DNA of 64,000 bases from Amoebidium appalachense (Eukaryota; Ichthyosporea), in NCBI GenBank assembly GCA_963693365.1, contig CAVNZM010000010.1, positions 744,001-808,000 on the forward strand. Reading direction: 5' to 3'. Positions 1-11,943 of the stretch are shown piece after piece; within the stretch, counting starts at the first letter, position 1, and every line of letters starts with the position of its first letter. The position numbers were made by a program, and so were the translations under genes. A model generated the notes under the pieces. It was given only the letters and a program-made list of their open reading frames with translations, did no database searches and had not been told where the DNA came from.

Positions 1-56
1 CCCCTTTCCTCCATTGCTCCCTCCCCCACCCCCCCCCCCCCCCCCCCCCCCTCCCT

Positions 57-160
57 CTTGCTCTGCTTATCATGCATGCTCTTCATGTATGGTTTTCCCT
101 CTGCATCGTGTTATCCGTTGTTCATGTGTACTTCGTACTTTATGGCTTATCCAACCCCCC
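57..160 (+). repeat. Interspersed repeat family R1, copy 1 (3' end)
   Basis: Contains CTTGCTCTGCTTATCATGCA, CTCTGCATCGTGTTATCCG and TGTGTACTTCGTACTTTATGG, then AACCCCC. It is close to copy 3 for about 100 bases. Confidence 0.7.
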
Positions 161-210
161 CCCTCCCCCCCCCCCCCCCCGGAGGGCAACTCCGCTCCCT
201 ACCTCCCTCC

Positions 211-226
211 CTCCCTAACACACACA

Positions 227-308
<82 letters not shown>
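211..308 (+). repeat. (CA)n microsatellite
   Basis: Almost pure CA run with one TA interruption, flanked by pyrimidine tracts. Confidence 0.97.
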
Positions 309-309
<1 letters not shown>

Positions 310-671
310 CTCTTTCTCTCTCTCTCTCTTCCCCCCCCCCCCCTTTCCCCCCTTCCCCCCCTCGGACACACACACACATACACATCTCCGTCCCTCTTTT
401 TTGTTCTATTTCTCTCTCTCTCATCCGATTCACTCATACACAGAGACAAAACATACACTCTGACGCACACACGCACGCACACACACACTTTCCCTCTCAT
501 TCACTCCCTTTCGTTGTCGCCCTCTGTCTTTCCTTCTCTTTCTCAAAGTGGACTCTCCCTGTATTCGTCTCCCCCCCCCCCCCCCCCCCCCCCTCTCCTT
601 GCACTCTTCCACCCACTTCCTTATATCCCCCTCCTTATCCCCCTCTTGACATCTTATCTTTGCCGCAACTA

Positions 672-709
<38 letters not shown>

Positions 710-849
710 TTTTTTCTCAATGCTAATCCTTCTTTTTCTCGTCACACTTCCCTTTCACTTCGCCCCTCATTTTCAAGCTTTCTCTATTTCCCTATTGGTG
801 CCCCCCCTCCCCTCCTCCCCCCCTCTTTACCTCTTTCCGTTTCCCCCCT

Positions 850-990
850 TGTCGAAACTTGGGTACTGTGAGTGACTTGCCTCCCCACCGAGAATGGGCT
901 TTGCTTATGATGCATACTCTTGTGCGTACGTTGCAATCTGCATTGTGTTTCTGTCATGAATGTGTACCTTGCCTTTGGAACGCAAATCAA
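850..990 (+). repeat. Interspersed repeat family R1, copy 2 (3' part)
   Basis: Begins GAAACTTGGGTACTGTGAGTGAC and includes GAATGGGCTTTGCTTATGA, TGCATACTCT and GCATTGTGTT. Corresponds to the 3' half of the full copies. Confidence 0.7.
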
Positions 991-1107
991 ACCTCCCTCC
1001 ATCTTCCCCCTCCCATTTTCTCTCCCCTGCCTCCCTTCCTCTCCCCCTTCCTGTCTATCTGTGTGTGTGCCTTATGTGGTTTGTGTGCTAGGTGTGTGCT
1101 CAAAAGG

Positions 1108-1112
1108 GAGTA

Positions 1113-1154
<42 letters not shown>

Positions 1155-1161
1155 CGTGTGC

Positions 1162-1231
<70 letters not shown>
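1108..1231 (+). repeat. (GT)n microsatellite
   Basis: GT run interrupted by GGCGTGTGCGTGC; opposite in strand to most repeats inside the Rab7 introns. Confidence 0.95.
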
Positions 1232-1236
<5 letters not shown>

Positions 1237-1378
1237 GAATGGGAGAGGGGGGGGGAGGGGGGAGGTTGATACATGTATCGGGTATGTGGATAGGTAAAGG
1301 AAGGGCAGGGGTAAGTGTGGAGAGAATGTGCACGTATAGGGGCATGCGGGGCAAGGCGGGAGTGGTGGTGGTGGTGGT

Positions 1379-1415
<37 letters not shown>

Positions 1416-1463
1416 GGAGGATGGGGGACGGGGCGTGAGGGCATAAGACACTGATGGCTTGTA

Positions 1464-1527
<64 letters not shown>

Positions 1528-1769
1528 GGGGATAAGGAGAGGGAGATAGGAAAGGCGGGAGGGATGGCGAGGGAGAAGTGAGAGGGAGAAGAGGGGATAT
1601 AGAGGGGCCCGGGGGAGGGGGGGGGGGGGGGGGGAGAGGCATATGGCGTTGTAGTGTTCTCACGAATACTAATTCACGTGTGTTCAAGCAAGGAGCACAA
1701 GTTCATGCACACAGAGCTTGTTGGTGTGCATGTTTACAATTTTCATACGTCTGATTGGTTGCTTGTCAG

Positions 1770-2519
1770 GTGTATGATGTGACTGTTCCGAAGACCTTTG
1801 ATGCTTTGGACAGCTGGAGAGATGAATTCCTGATTCAGGCCAGGTACTGAATGTCCTTCCCTCCCCCCCCCCCCCCCCCCCCCCATCCTCCCCCCCTCCC
1901 CTCCTCCCCTCTCGGAGCTCCCTGCACGAGCCTAAATACACGCCTGTGCGTCAATTTACATAAGGGGTACAACACGAGGTCGCAGTATACATGATTGCTA
2001 TCACGCAGGCACACTCGCACACACACACAACACACACAGAGGGAGAGGCACGCACACACTCGGACAAACACGCAAGCAAATTTGGCTTACGCACACACAG
2101 GCAAACACAAACACACGTGTCCAGTCCGGGGCCGCCCTTCGGAACCATAGGCTCCAACACGTGATGCATTCATGGAACCTATCCCCCCCTCCCCCCCCTC
2201 CCCCCCCCCCCTCCTTCCCCGCTAACCCCCTTTTATCAGTTTCTCCCCCCCCCCCCCGGCCTTTCCCACTGCCCTTGCCTGCATAAGCAACCCTGCTCGT
2301 CTCTGATCAAGGCGGGTGACCTACTCATGTTCAAGTGAAACAGTATCTGAGTTGGGTTTCGTTAACGAGGGGAATAGGTCGAAACTCGGGTACTGTGGAT
2401 GACGTGGGCCCCCCCTGAGGATGGGCTCTGCTTATTATGCATACTCTTTATGTATGGCTTGCATTCTGCATCGTGTTATCCGTTTGTTCTTGTGTACTTC
2501 GTACTTTTTGACGCATTCA

Positions 2520-2560
<41 letters not shown>

Positions 2561-3331
2561 TCCTTCATCCCCTTTGAGATTGGGATTTATGATGCCATTA
2601 TTGTCCGCCGTCTTTGTACTTCGAGCTCTAAATCTCCCCCATCCCCCACCCTCCCCCCCGGCCCAACCTCCGTCCTTTCCACCGGAACTAGCGTGACTCT
2701 GTTTTTGCTGGTACGCAGGCATCTAATGGGAGCATTTACCAGTGCTTCCATTTTTAAAGGGCATGCACACACAAACACCTCAACACAACCGTGCACACGC
2801 ACACACCAACACACAAATATACACTCACAAATACACACCGTGCATGCACACTCGCAAATACAATTATTACACTGATACCCTCTCAAAGCACCTGCATACA
2901 CTACGACGCATACATGTGTGCGCGCATACGCGCGCACACACACACACAACCATTACATACACCAGATATGCACCCGGTCGCTCGACTAAAGTTTTTCCTT
3001 TCCCTTTCGCTTTTTTCTTTCTTTCTTTCTTCTTTTCTTTCTCTTTTTTTTTTTCTTTGCAGCCTGCGTGACCCTGAGCATTTCCCCTTCGTTTTGATTG
3101 GCAACAAGGTGGACTTGGACAACCGCCAGGTAACACTACCCCCAAATATCGATAAATTAAAATCTGGAGCTTTAAAATATTTTAAAGCTGCTGTTTCTAT
3201 TATGATATTGGAATCCCCACCTCCCCCCCCCCCCCCCTACCCCCGCCCCCCACCCCACCCCACCTCCTTTCCTGGTGGTAATGGTAGATCACCACACCAG
3301 CCTGTTTCTACTTTTTATGCATGTCATTTTG

Positions 3332-3368
<37 letters not shown>

Positions 3369-3950
3369 TCCCTCTGTTTCATAAGTAACTCTTTTCTGAT
3401 CAAGACGGATGACACACCCATGTTCGAGTGAAGCGGTATCTGAGTGGAGTTTCTTCGACGAGGTGAATGGGTTGAAACTTGGGCACTATGGATGACTTTG
3501 CCCTCCCCTGAGGATGGGCTCTGCTTATTATGCATACTCTCTATGTGTGGTTTGAGCTCTGCATTGTGTTGTTTGTTTTGTTTGTGTTTTTTGCGAGGAA
3601 TGTGTAATTCGTACTCTATAACACAATCTAACCCCCCCCCCCCTCCCCCCCTCGCCCTCCCCCCCTTTCCCCCCCTCTTCCTTCTTCCATTCTCTCTTCC
3701 TCCTTCACCATAATCACACTTGCACGCAACACACCGACACTCTCTGGTCCTAATGATAATTCATGACTTTCCCCCCCCTAGGAAGAGATCTACTGTTCCT
3801 CCACACTCTGTGTTTCGTCAGTACAAAATCTTTCTTGGTCAATTCTTTTTTTGTTTTGTACTGAGTTCAACACCCCGCCCCCCCCCCTCCCCCCCCAACC
3901 CACCACCACCTCCCCCCCCCCCATTCCCCACCCCCAACACACGCGCGCGC

Positions 3951-4002
<52 letters not shown>

Positions 4003-4197
4003 GATCATATAGCCCTTGCACACATAATTATTGTTTCTGTTGTGTTTTCTTGTTTTTCTCTCGGTGTTTCACGACCTCCGATGCATGTCCCCCCCCCCCC
4101 CCCCCCCCCTGGCTGAGGCACACCCAACACCCCTGCCTGCTTTCCACATCTGTGAGTGACCCCAGGTTCATTTGCACATGTTCTAATATCATAACAT

Positions 4198-4255
<58 letters not shown>

Positions 4256-4369
4256 GCATTCATAGTGTATGCACAAACATGCATGCCCCGACAACACCAT
4301 CACACTCACGTGTACACATGCCGACATTGGCGTGCACATGCACACACACGGCAATGCGGGCACGAACAC

Positions 4370-4456
<87 letters not shown>

Positions 4457-4562
4457 ACACGTACACACGTACAGGTGAGCTCCAAGCAGGCTCAAGCGTG
4501 GGCGCAGGCCAAAGGCAGCATGCCCTATTTTGAGACCAGTGCCAAGGAGGGTGTGTGGCCAG

Positions 4563-4615
<53 letters not shown>

Positions 4616-4651
4616 ACACACACAACCAACAACAAAAGAATAAAACTACCC

Positions 4652-4682
<31 letters not shown>

Positions 4683-4711
4683 AACCAACAACAAAAGAAT
4701 AAAACTACCCC

Positions 4712-4762
<51 letters not shown>

Positions 4763-4802
4763 ACACAACCAACAACAAAAGAATAAAACTACCCCCCCCC
4801 CC

Positions 4803-4833
<31 letters not shown>

Positions 4834-5162
4834 ACACACACGACCAACAACAAAAGAATTAAAATACAAAATACCCCCCCCCCCCTCCCCTCCCCCCCCC
4901 CCCCCCCCCCCCCCCCCCCCTTTGCCCGCCCACCTTCCCAGTTGCCACCTTTCTTCGGATCTGGGCGTCTGTGTGGCCTTTGTTTTTTGCTTGTTGGTTT
5001 TGTTCTTCCTTTCATAGATTCCCCCCCCCCCCCACCCCAAAATAAATAAATAAATAAAATAAAATAAAAAATACACACACATCCTTACATGTACACACAC
5101 ACACCGCACAGTGCACACACCACCTCTCCCGGGTTTTTTGGGGGGGTTGCTTCACGAAATTT

Positions 5163-5207
<45 letters not shown>

Positions 5208-5594
5208 AAAGAAAAGAAAAATAAAATTAATATTAAATATTATGTGAGTGAAAGAGAAAGATAAGGAGAGAAAGAAAATGCCCCTGCACAAGCGCCTCTA
5301 CCTTTTGCTCCACCAGTGTTCTATTATATCATCCCCCCCCCCCCCCCTCCCCCCCAACCCCACCACCACCACCACACACACACACACACACCACAATCTA
5401 AACAACTCAACACCCCCAAAAATCACCCTCCCACACACACAGCCATCAACGTGGAGCAGGCCTTCCAGGAGATTGCACGGAATGCACTGAAGAAGGAGGC
5501 GGAACTTTCTCTTCGGCAGGAGGAGGAGCTGGCGCCCATCAAACTCACAGACTCGGACGCAAACAACGCACAGCAGGGCGCATGCGCTTGCTAA
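1770..5594 (+). CDS. RAB7: Rab7 small GTPase, 3' four exons (5' part outside window)
   Basis: Exons 1770-1843, 3063-3129, 4475-4550 and 5443-5594 join in phase. The product starts [10 protein letters not shown] and includes [12 protein letters not shown], the guanine-binding NKVD box ([10 protein letters not shown]), the G5 box (YFETSAKE), [16 protein letters not shown], and a C-terminal CAC tail. These match the Rab7 family closely; the CXC tail is the usual double geranylgeranylation site. Rab7 controls late endosome to lysosome/vacuole traffic and fusion. The P-loop, switch I and switch II exons are not found between 1 and 1769 and must lie upstream, so the gene is partial here. All introns are GT-AG and are filled with poly-C, (CA)n and an interspersed repeat. 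The last intron ends in a (CA)n run that forms the acceptor CAG. Rab7 identity is firm; the first exon border at 1770 rests on a good acceptor (TTGCTTGTCAG) and phase. Confidence 0.93.
2281..2530 (+). repeat. Interspersed repeat family R1, copy 3 (longest pair)
   Basis: Matches 3382-3635 over about 250 bases: TCTGATCAAG-CGG, TGTTCRAGTGAA-C-GTATCTGAGT, GAAACT-GGG-ACT, TGAGGATGGGCTCTGCTTAT, TATGCATACTCT, GCATTGTGTT. It ends AACCCCC, where a long poly-C tract begins. Confidence 0.8.
3382..3635 (+). repeat. Interspersed repeat family R1, copy 4
   Basis: Second full copy in the Rab7 introns; same orientation as 2281-2530 and also ending in a poly-C tract (TCTAACCCC). Confidence 0.8.
4371..4455 (+). 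repeat. (CA)n microsatellite
   Basis: Pure CA dinucleotide run just upstream of the Rab7 exon at 4475. Confidence 0.97.
4562..4920 (+). repeat. Compound satellite: poly-C / (CA)n / CAACCAACAACAAAAGAAT units
   Basis: Four units in a row, each a C run, a (CA)n run and then CAACCAACAACAAAAGAAT followed by A/T-rich bases (the last unit reads CGACCAAC). It lies in the last Rab7 intron directly after the donor of exon 4475-4550. Confidence 0.9.
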
Positions 5595-7367
5595 AAAAAA
5601 AAAAAAAAAGAAAGAAAGAAAGAAAGGAAAAGAAAAAAAGAAAGGGGGAGAGAGTTTGGATTCTTCTTTTATTCCATTCTTTTTGGACTCTTGGAGACTT
5701 TGGGGTGTGTTTTGTCCGTTTTTGAAGCCGCCCTTCCCGATCACCAGCCCCTTCTTTTCTCCGCTTTTGAATAGTCTTGCTTTAGGTCTTATTTCACGTG
5801 CCTCAAGCTCTGGTTTTAAGTTCTGGCCTATGTTTTGCTTTCTAGGGTGGCAGTTCTTAGACCAATGTTCGTTTGGGGGGCTTTATACATAATCGTGTGG
5901 AGGCATAAATATTTCTTGATAATAAATTGTGTTCGGTTTTGGGACACACATTTGCTACTTTGACAACGCTGTGAACTCGTTAAATGCAATATAAATTACG
6001 AGCAGTCATAAAATCATCTTAGGCCACGTTGATTTGGAGCGTGGTGGGTCGTTATGATTTCGATGTGCACACCCGATTCGGCCGTTGTGGCGCCGGCATG
6101 GTCATACACTGTTCGGCAGTGGCAATAAAATCTATGTTTATAAAGGAACACGTGTGGCTGCCGTGAACACTGGCAGTGGTTCTTGCAAGAACCTGTTGTG
6201 TCTGGGACTTTTGTCTTCTTTTTCTCAAGACATACTGGCTCTTGTACACGCAGTGTATGTTCATGGTATGCAAGGAGACAATCAATCAGCTACCCATGCA
6301 CGTTGAAAGATCCACGTGCATCATGGGCGTGCATAGACAAAATTAACAGGTCGAGGCTGTCAGTACCCAGCCATGAAGACCCTCCCCAAAAAAAACGCCT
6401 GCATAAAACAATAAAAAAAAGTAGGAATTTACCTAGTTCGACTCAGATCTCTTGCATGGATATGTACGTCCACGTACCGCACGAGCTGGTGGGGACAAGA
6501 TGTTGTAGACATCAGGGTGGGCAAGGCGGTATTGACCGTGTAGGTGTGGGGGTGGACCTATCACACAATCATACGAGTTGAGCAAGCATGCGCGTGTTCC
6601 TTGTTTAGTGAAAGGTTGCAAACCGTTGAAACCGAAACGTAGACAGGCACAAAACATTTACCGTGCGAACGGCCTAAGCGAACAACTGTCGATGTACTTG
6701 GCAAGTTGGCTGTCAGCGGCAAAACCCAAAAACAAAACAAAACAGCAACATCTCAGGACTTGTAAGAAACCAATCAACGAGAAGAGCTTTAGATTTGAGT
6801 TTTCAAACCCCGAACAAGCCTTGATTGACAGGGTATTTATGTAAGCGTTGCTGTTTTTTAATTCAATAGATTCAACCCAAAAAAGAATTTTTTAAAAAAA
6901 ACAGAAGGATTCATATATTTATTCTTGTTATTAGGTGTCAATGTGCCAAGAAAATAGATCAATCCCTAACCTTGTTTCCCGCCTATCCCATGCCATTAAA
7001 TGTTCCGATTATGATTCGTGCAATATCACATTAATAAACATATGGAATGTGCTGTGGAATGCCCTGTGACCCATGCGAGTAACCTCGGCAAACCCCAACG
7101 TTGCCTACCAAACGGACTTTCCCCTGTCGTGTGTACGTGTGTGCCTGAGAGATATAGAGAGACTATCCTCGCACACATATGTGAACATCGACCACATTTA
7201 TATGATACTATAACTTAAAACTGATTGTTGAGTTTTACGGTTTCGTGTCAGCCTAAACCCCGCTAATCGTCCACACCTGCACGTCAGACCTTTACAGTCC
7301 AGAAAAGCACAAATCCTCTTATCATACTTTCTCTTTTCAACACACACCTACACACCAGCAAAAAAAA
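5595..7367. other. Repeat-poor intergenic stretch
   Basis: This is the presumed Rab7 3' UTR followed by unique-looking sequence without long microsatellites. Short frames exist on both strands (for example around 6183-6581) but show no recognisable domain, signal peptide or supported splice structure. The last 100 bases before 7368 are pyrimidine-rich (CTTTCTCTTTTC) and likely belong to the promoter or 5' UTR of the next gene. Confidence 0.6.
5921..5926 (+). terminator. Candidate poly(A) signal of the Rab7 gene
   Basis: An AATAAA hexamer lies about 330 bases after the Rab7 stop codon in A/T-rich sequence. It is the first such hexamer downstream of the stop that is not part of the A-rich stretch at 5594-5640. 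Position and sequence only; not confirmed by transcript data. Confidence 0.35.
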
Positions 7368-8165
7368 ATGATTCTCGCACGGCTGTTCGTGCTGGCAGGG
7401 GCCGCGCTCTGCGTCTCTGCCACGGCCCTACCAACAGAGTATCCGTTCGCTGCGGAAGTCTCTCAGGAGGCAGTAGTGAGATATGATATTAAGACAGAAC
7501 TCGCCCAATTAGGAAACCTGACCAACCTGAACGCGACCGAGCTTCTAACGCGTTTGGACGGGGCAGCTAAGCAGTACATCCAGAAAAATCCCGATGTTCT
7601 TACGCGCCTGAAAGATGCTGTGATCAAGACGGCTGCGGAGGCCAAAACCAACCAGCAATTCTATTCAAACCTGCTTCACGGTGCCGCGGGTGCTTTCAAC
7701 GTCACACTGAATGACACACATGTTCAGGCAGTCGCAACGAAAATATCCGAAATCATTCCAACAGGCGTGGTGGAGTCTCTGCTCCCACAGGCAACCAGCC
7801 TCGTAGGTGCTCTATCGACCGGTTCCCTCGGAAACATCAACCCTACCATCGATGCGTCCGCAATTTCATCACTCCTACCCCAAGCATCAAACCTAGTCAA
7901 CCAGTTCTTTGGTAACCTTAACCTTGCCCCCACCGGGACCATTTCAGCGGCACAGCTGGCTCCTGGGGTAGAGACACTACACACAAACCCCTCACCCACC
8001 GCCACTACATCAGCTTTAAGTGAGACTGTTGTGCTTGAAGAAACGGCAACGGCAACCGACGCGGCTGCACCTCCCGTCTCGACGGAGGAACTAGACTCGC
8101 TTATGAACGACCTGGCTTCATTGGCCGGTTCCGGTGATTTGTCGAGTCTTGGTTTCTCGTTCTAG
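7368..8165 (+). CDS. Secreted protein of unknown function, single exon
   Basis: A 265-residue uninterrupted frame begins with a clear signal peptide (MILARLFVLAGAALCVSATA, predicted cleavage near residue 20). The mature part is largely helical-looking up to about residue 190, has N-glycosylation sequons (NLT, NAT, NVT, NDT), and then a Thr/Ser/Ala-rich segment with likely O-glycosylation (SPTATTSALSE), ending in an acidic tail and LGFSF. There is no cysteine after the signal peptide, no transmembrane helix and no C-terminal anchor signal. I do not recognise a family. The start is the first ATG after a pyrimidine-rich leader and an A-run. Base composition is balanced and unlike the surrounding repeats, which supports a real gene. 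It shares its repeat-poor, apparently intronless setting with the renalase-like gene downstream. Confidence 0.7.
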   Translation: MILARLFVLAGAALCVSATALPTEYPFAAEVSQEAVVRYDIKTELAQLGNLTNLNATELLTRLDGAAKQYIQKNPDVLTRLKDAVIKTAAEAKTNQQFYSNLLHGAAGAFNVTLNDTHVQAVATKISEIIPTGVVESLLPQATSLVGALSTGSLGNINPTIDASAISSLLPQASNLVNQFFGNLNLAPTGTISAAQLAPGVETLHTNPSPTATTSALSETVVLEETATATDAAAPPVSTEELDSLMNDLASLAGSGDLSSLGFSF

Positions 8166-9567
8166 AGTGCAACATGAAATGTGACTATATGTAGGTTTGT
8201 GTTTGGTGCATCATACTTCTACGCTTCGATGGAAATTGGCATCTCACAAATTTGTGTGCACCCATGCATATGTGTGTGATTTAGGACCGTGGCATATATT
8301 TGGTAATGGGTACGTAGAAGGGTTTCCTGAAGAATCCAAGGCGGAGTAATCGTTTTTAGCTCTATCTCCAGGCTTTAAATTAAGCGTGTTAATGATTAAG
8401 GCACCATGGGCTATCCTAGGTGCACCACACGTACATCAGCATATGCTGTCAACTTGGCATTTACGTTTTTACTTTCCTGCAAGCATCTTTCACGCAAACA
8501 CATAAAGAGACGGACACGAAATTCATGTGCTTTACATTCACAAAAACTCGACTATTTAATGCACACAGAGCACACCAATACTTAACACAGACGAGATAGA
8601 AACCTGGGTATGCCAAGATCTTCATAAGTGGCTTTTGCAGCCCAAAATAGGTTAAACCTCCTTGCAGAAATACTTGACTTCTAAGAAATATAATGCACAA
8701 CATAATGGTCACCTATGCAATAAAGAAATAGCCTTTAAGAGGTTGCACCGTATTCGGCCTATAGGTTCTCTCGAGCTTTGATTGTCACAAACCGTATGGT
8801 GCGTGCTCCCAGACTGTTCATCGGTGCATGAACATTGCACGAGCATGTTTGTGTGATAAACTGTGAAAGTTTGCTACAGTCGAAATCCTAGTGTACCTGG
8901 TGTAGTGTAGGTGTATGTATGTATAGTGTCTAACGTGCTTTGTGGTTGTGCGTGAGGGAGAAGGGATGTGAATGTGTGCGCGTGTACGCGTGTGTGGGTG
9001 TGTATGCGGGGCAACGGTGTTTCGAAGGGTAGGTTGGGGGGGGATAAAAAAAGAAACACACTCAAAACTACAACGTTGCGAATGGTCAGCCTTTGGCTGG
9101 CAGCTATAGGGAAATCTCTGAACTTTCTCTGAACTTTCCAGGTGTCTGTATTTCCACCATGATTCATGCAACAAAATGTTTTGCAGGCGAAGTGGTTGGG
9201 TAATAAAACATTATAGCACTGTCCTTTATAGCTTGTCTGTTGGGGCGCGCTTGTTTGTGGGCTGTGTGCATGCGTGCGTGCGTGCGTCGATCTGAGCCTT
9301 TGCAACATGTGCGTGTGTGTTCTGTTCATGTGTGTGTGTGCAGGTGTGTGCGTGGATGCTTGCGTGCGTGCGTGCGTGCGTGCGTGTGCGTGTGTGTGCA
9401 TGTGTGTGTGTGTGTGTGCTTGTGTGCATACGTGTGCATTTGTGCGTTTGTGCGTGTGTGCGTGTGTGTGCGTGTGTGCGCGTGTGTGCAGTGACTGTGT
9501 CTTGTGGGTGGATCATCTGTGGTGGCTGGATGGTTGGGTTTGTGTCTCTGTGTGTCACGGTTTTCAG

Positions 9568-9601
<34 letters not shown>

Positions 9602-9682
9602 GAAATTGGTGGCTGGGTGTTTGGGCGTGTGTCTGTGTGTCACGGTGCGGAGTGGAGGTGGGGATCCGCGGAGGGGGAGAGT

Positions 9683-9722
<40 letters not shown>

Positions 9723-10240
9723 CAAATTCTTCTCCGCTACCAATGTTTTTGGGCTCTTCTAAGCCAAAAAACAATGATCACCACCGTTTCTGGGCATGTC
9801 TTCCTCTTGTTCTTCTTCTTCTGCTGCTGCTGCTTTTCAAAGTTTAGTTTTCCTTTCATCATGGTGATCGCGAAGTTCACGTTTCCGAAACAGCCCCTCC
9901 CCTTGTGATTCCCGAGGTTCCGGGCTTACTTTATTTGGTCAAAAATGTTCGTTCTTTACCCATAAAAGGCAGGTCCGCGCGCAAGAAAACAAATGAGACA
10001 GCCAGGTCACGGGGTTTTTACTAGGTCCATACGACAGACACCCAACCCAGTTCCGGCAAGTCAGTCACACCAAGACCCGACAGTGCGCGCGCATATGCCA
10101 TACTATGGGAGGCTCTGTCACCTATGCTTGTACACCTGAGAAACGCACACCTCCACATCTAATCCACTAAGTTTTGACCAGAGCAGTACGTACACACGAA
10201 GCGTACAAACAAGCACACTGAAAGTACACTTATATCAGTA
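8166..10240. other. Intergenic region with GT-rich repeats
   Basis: Unique-looking sequence to about 9230, then an imperfect (GT)n/(GTGC)n tract at 9255-9490, and two pure G runs at about 9570-9600 and 9685-9720. No coding signal was found on either strand; frames in the GT tract are Cys-Val or His-Thr repeats. Confidence 0.6.
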
Positions 10241-11200
10241 GTGTGGTTCACACGAATAGAGCAAAGCAAGATGCAAGCAGCTAGGAGCATCTTTAACGTT
10301 CTGATAGTCGGCGCCGGGGCCACCGGCGCTGCAGCAGCACAGAAGTTAAAGCAGCTCGGTGCTTCTGTGTTGGTAGTGGATAAAGGGAGGGGGGTTGGGG
10401 GTCGCCTTGCAACACGCAGAGTAAATGACTACGGGGCAGCCGACCATGGAGTGCAGAAAGTGGAAATGAGGAGTGCAAAAGCGCGCGAGATCCTGAGCCC
10501 ATTCCTACGACAATGGTATGGGGAATACTATATGGCACCAAAGGGGTTTTCGGCGGTTGCTAAGGAGCTGCTTAAAGAAACGCACGTGAAGACAAGTGTG
10601 AGGATTGTTGCCCTGAAAAGGAAGGAGGGGTGGTGGCAGGTGGGAGGAGACGACGGGTCGAATTGGAGCGCAGAGAAAGTTTTGCTCACGTGCCCTGTAC
10701 CCCAGGCACTCACCCTACTTAAAGAAAACGGGATAACCCTCAACGAAACGACTTTAAGCTTGCTTTCGCAGAGGAAGTATGAACCGTGCATATGTGCTGT
10801 AGTGTCGCTTAAAACCCCCCCTCCCACCGGCCTTCACCTGAAAACCCCCACCTCCCCGCTGAGGTTAATCGTCAACAACGCGGAAAAGGGAATCGCCACG
10901 AACCCACTTTTAACTGTACATGCGGATGCAAAATGGAGCGCTGATAATTGGACAAGGAAGGAGGAGGAGCTGTTGGAAGACGTTTTGGGCGTTACATTAA
11001 GCCAACTGGGCATGAATAAGGAGGCTGTGGCTGGGGCGCAGTTAAAGAAATGGCTGTATGCCTTTCCGGAAAAGACCACCGATGATGGAGTGGTGGAGTT
11101 GGGAGACGGGTTATTTTTAGCAGGGGATGCTTTCAGTGGGCCGGTAGGGGTGGAGGGGGCGGTGCTGTCGGGTTTGGCAGCAGCAGAAAGGTTAGCGTAG
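10241..11200 (+). CDS. Renalase-like FAD/NAD(P)-dependent oxidoreductase, single exon
   Basis: A 319-residue frame encodes an N-terminal Rossmann dinucleotide-binding motif (VLIVGAGATGAAAA), the second flavin motif DKGRGVGGRLATRR, an internal substrate-domain stretch (MAPKGFSAVAKEL), LLTCPVPQALTLL, WLYAFPEK, and the C-terminal FAD motif LFLAGDAFSGPVGVEGAVLSGLAAAERL. Order and length match the renalase family, whose members use FAD and NAD(P)H; characterised enzymes oxidise off-isomers of dihydronicotinamide. There is no obvious targeting peptide, so it is probably cytosolic. A second in-frame ATG at 10271 (MQAARSIF) lies closer to the Rossmann strand and may be the true start. The gene has no intron although its neighbours are intron-rich. 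Family is clear; exact substrate is not. Confidence 0.85.
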   Translation: MWFTRIEQSKMQAARSIFNVLIVGAGATGAAAAQKLKQLGASVLVVDKGRGVGGRLATRRVNDYGAADHGVQKVEMRSAKAREILSPFLRQWYGEYYMAPKGFSAVAKELLKETHVKTSVRIVALKRKEGWWQVGGDDGSNWSAEKVLLTCPVPQALTLLKENGITLNETTLSLLSQRKYEPCICAVVSLKTPPPTGLHLKTPTSPLRLIVNNAEKGIATNPLLTVHADAKWSADNWTRKEEELLEDVLGVTLSQLGMNKEAVAGAQLKKWLYAFPEKTTDDGVVELGDGLFLAGDAFSGPVGVEGAVLSGLAAAERLA

Positions 11201-11392
11201 GTTTAACGAATTCTTAAAAAATTAAGTTTTTAGTGCCCTGCTTATTTGGTGATACGTGAGAGTAAGCTAACCACTAATACGAGCTATATTTGCGAATCTT
11301 GTACGATAGGAAACACTTGTTTTGTGTGATATATGAATTGAGAGAAAGGGAGGAGAGGGTCTGTGTGCCTGTGTGTGTGTGTCTGTGTCTGC

Positions 11393-11464
<72 letters not shown>

Positions 11465-11893
11465 TCGTGCCTGTTTTTATTGTGAGTGTGGGTGTGGGTG
11501 TGGGCGTGGGTGTGTGTGGCGGCGGCGGAGGCGTTTTTTTGTGTGTGTGTGTGTGTTTGGGGGGGGGGGGAGCCCATAGAAAGCGAGTATACTGTAATGT
11601 TGAGCCTTTACATATTATCAAGTGGCTTGATCCGAACCTTATGACTAACAGGGGTTTGCTGGTAAACAAATAGAACTTGCATGTACACGCCGAATATGGC
11701 AACCGTGAATTCGGCTTTCTAGCAATCAAAAGTGTACCAATGTGCCGTAGTTGTTATGTGGACAATCCAGAGTGTACTTTATGAATTTCCACTGGTTACG
11801 TAAAACTAAGCTGAAGTCATGATGACGAATTCGTATTTTTCCTTCTGTTTTTCCTCCTCCTTTTCCTTTTCCTTTTCCTTTTTTTTTTTTTTT

Positions 11894-11943
<50 letters not shown>

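Noticed and set aside
211-500. Long frames of His-Thr or Cys-Val repeats
   Set aside because: They are translations of (CA)n and (GT)n, open in every frame and on both strands; the same applies to Ser-Leu/Glu-Arg (CT), Pro/Gly (C/G) and similar frames throughout.
1-1769. Missing 5' exons of Rab7 (P-loop, switch regions)
   Set aside because: Searched for GDSGVGKT, WDTAGQE and FYRGAD-like codings on the plus strand; none present, so they lie outside the window.
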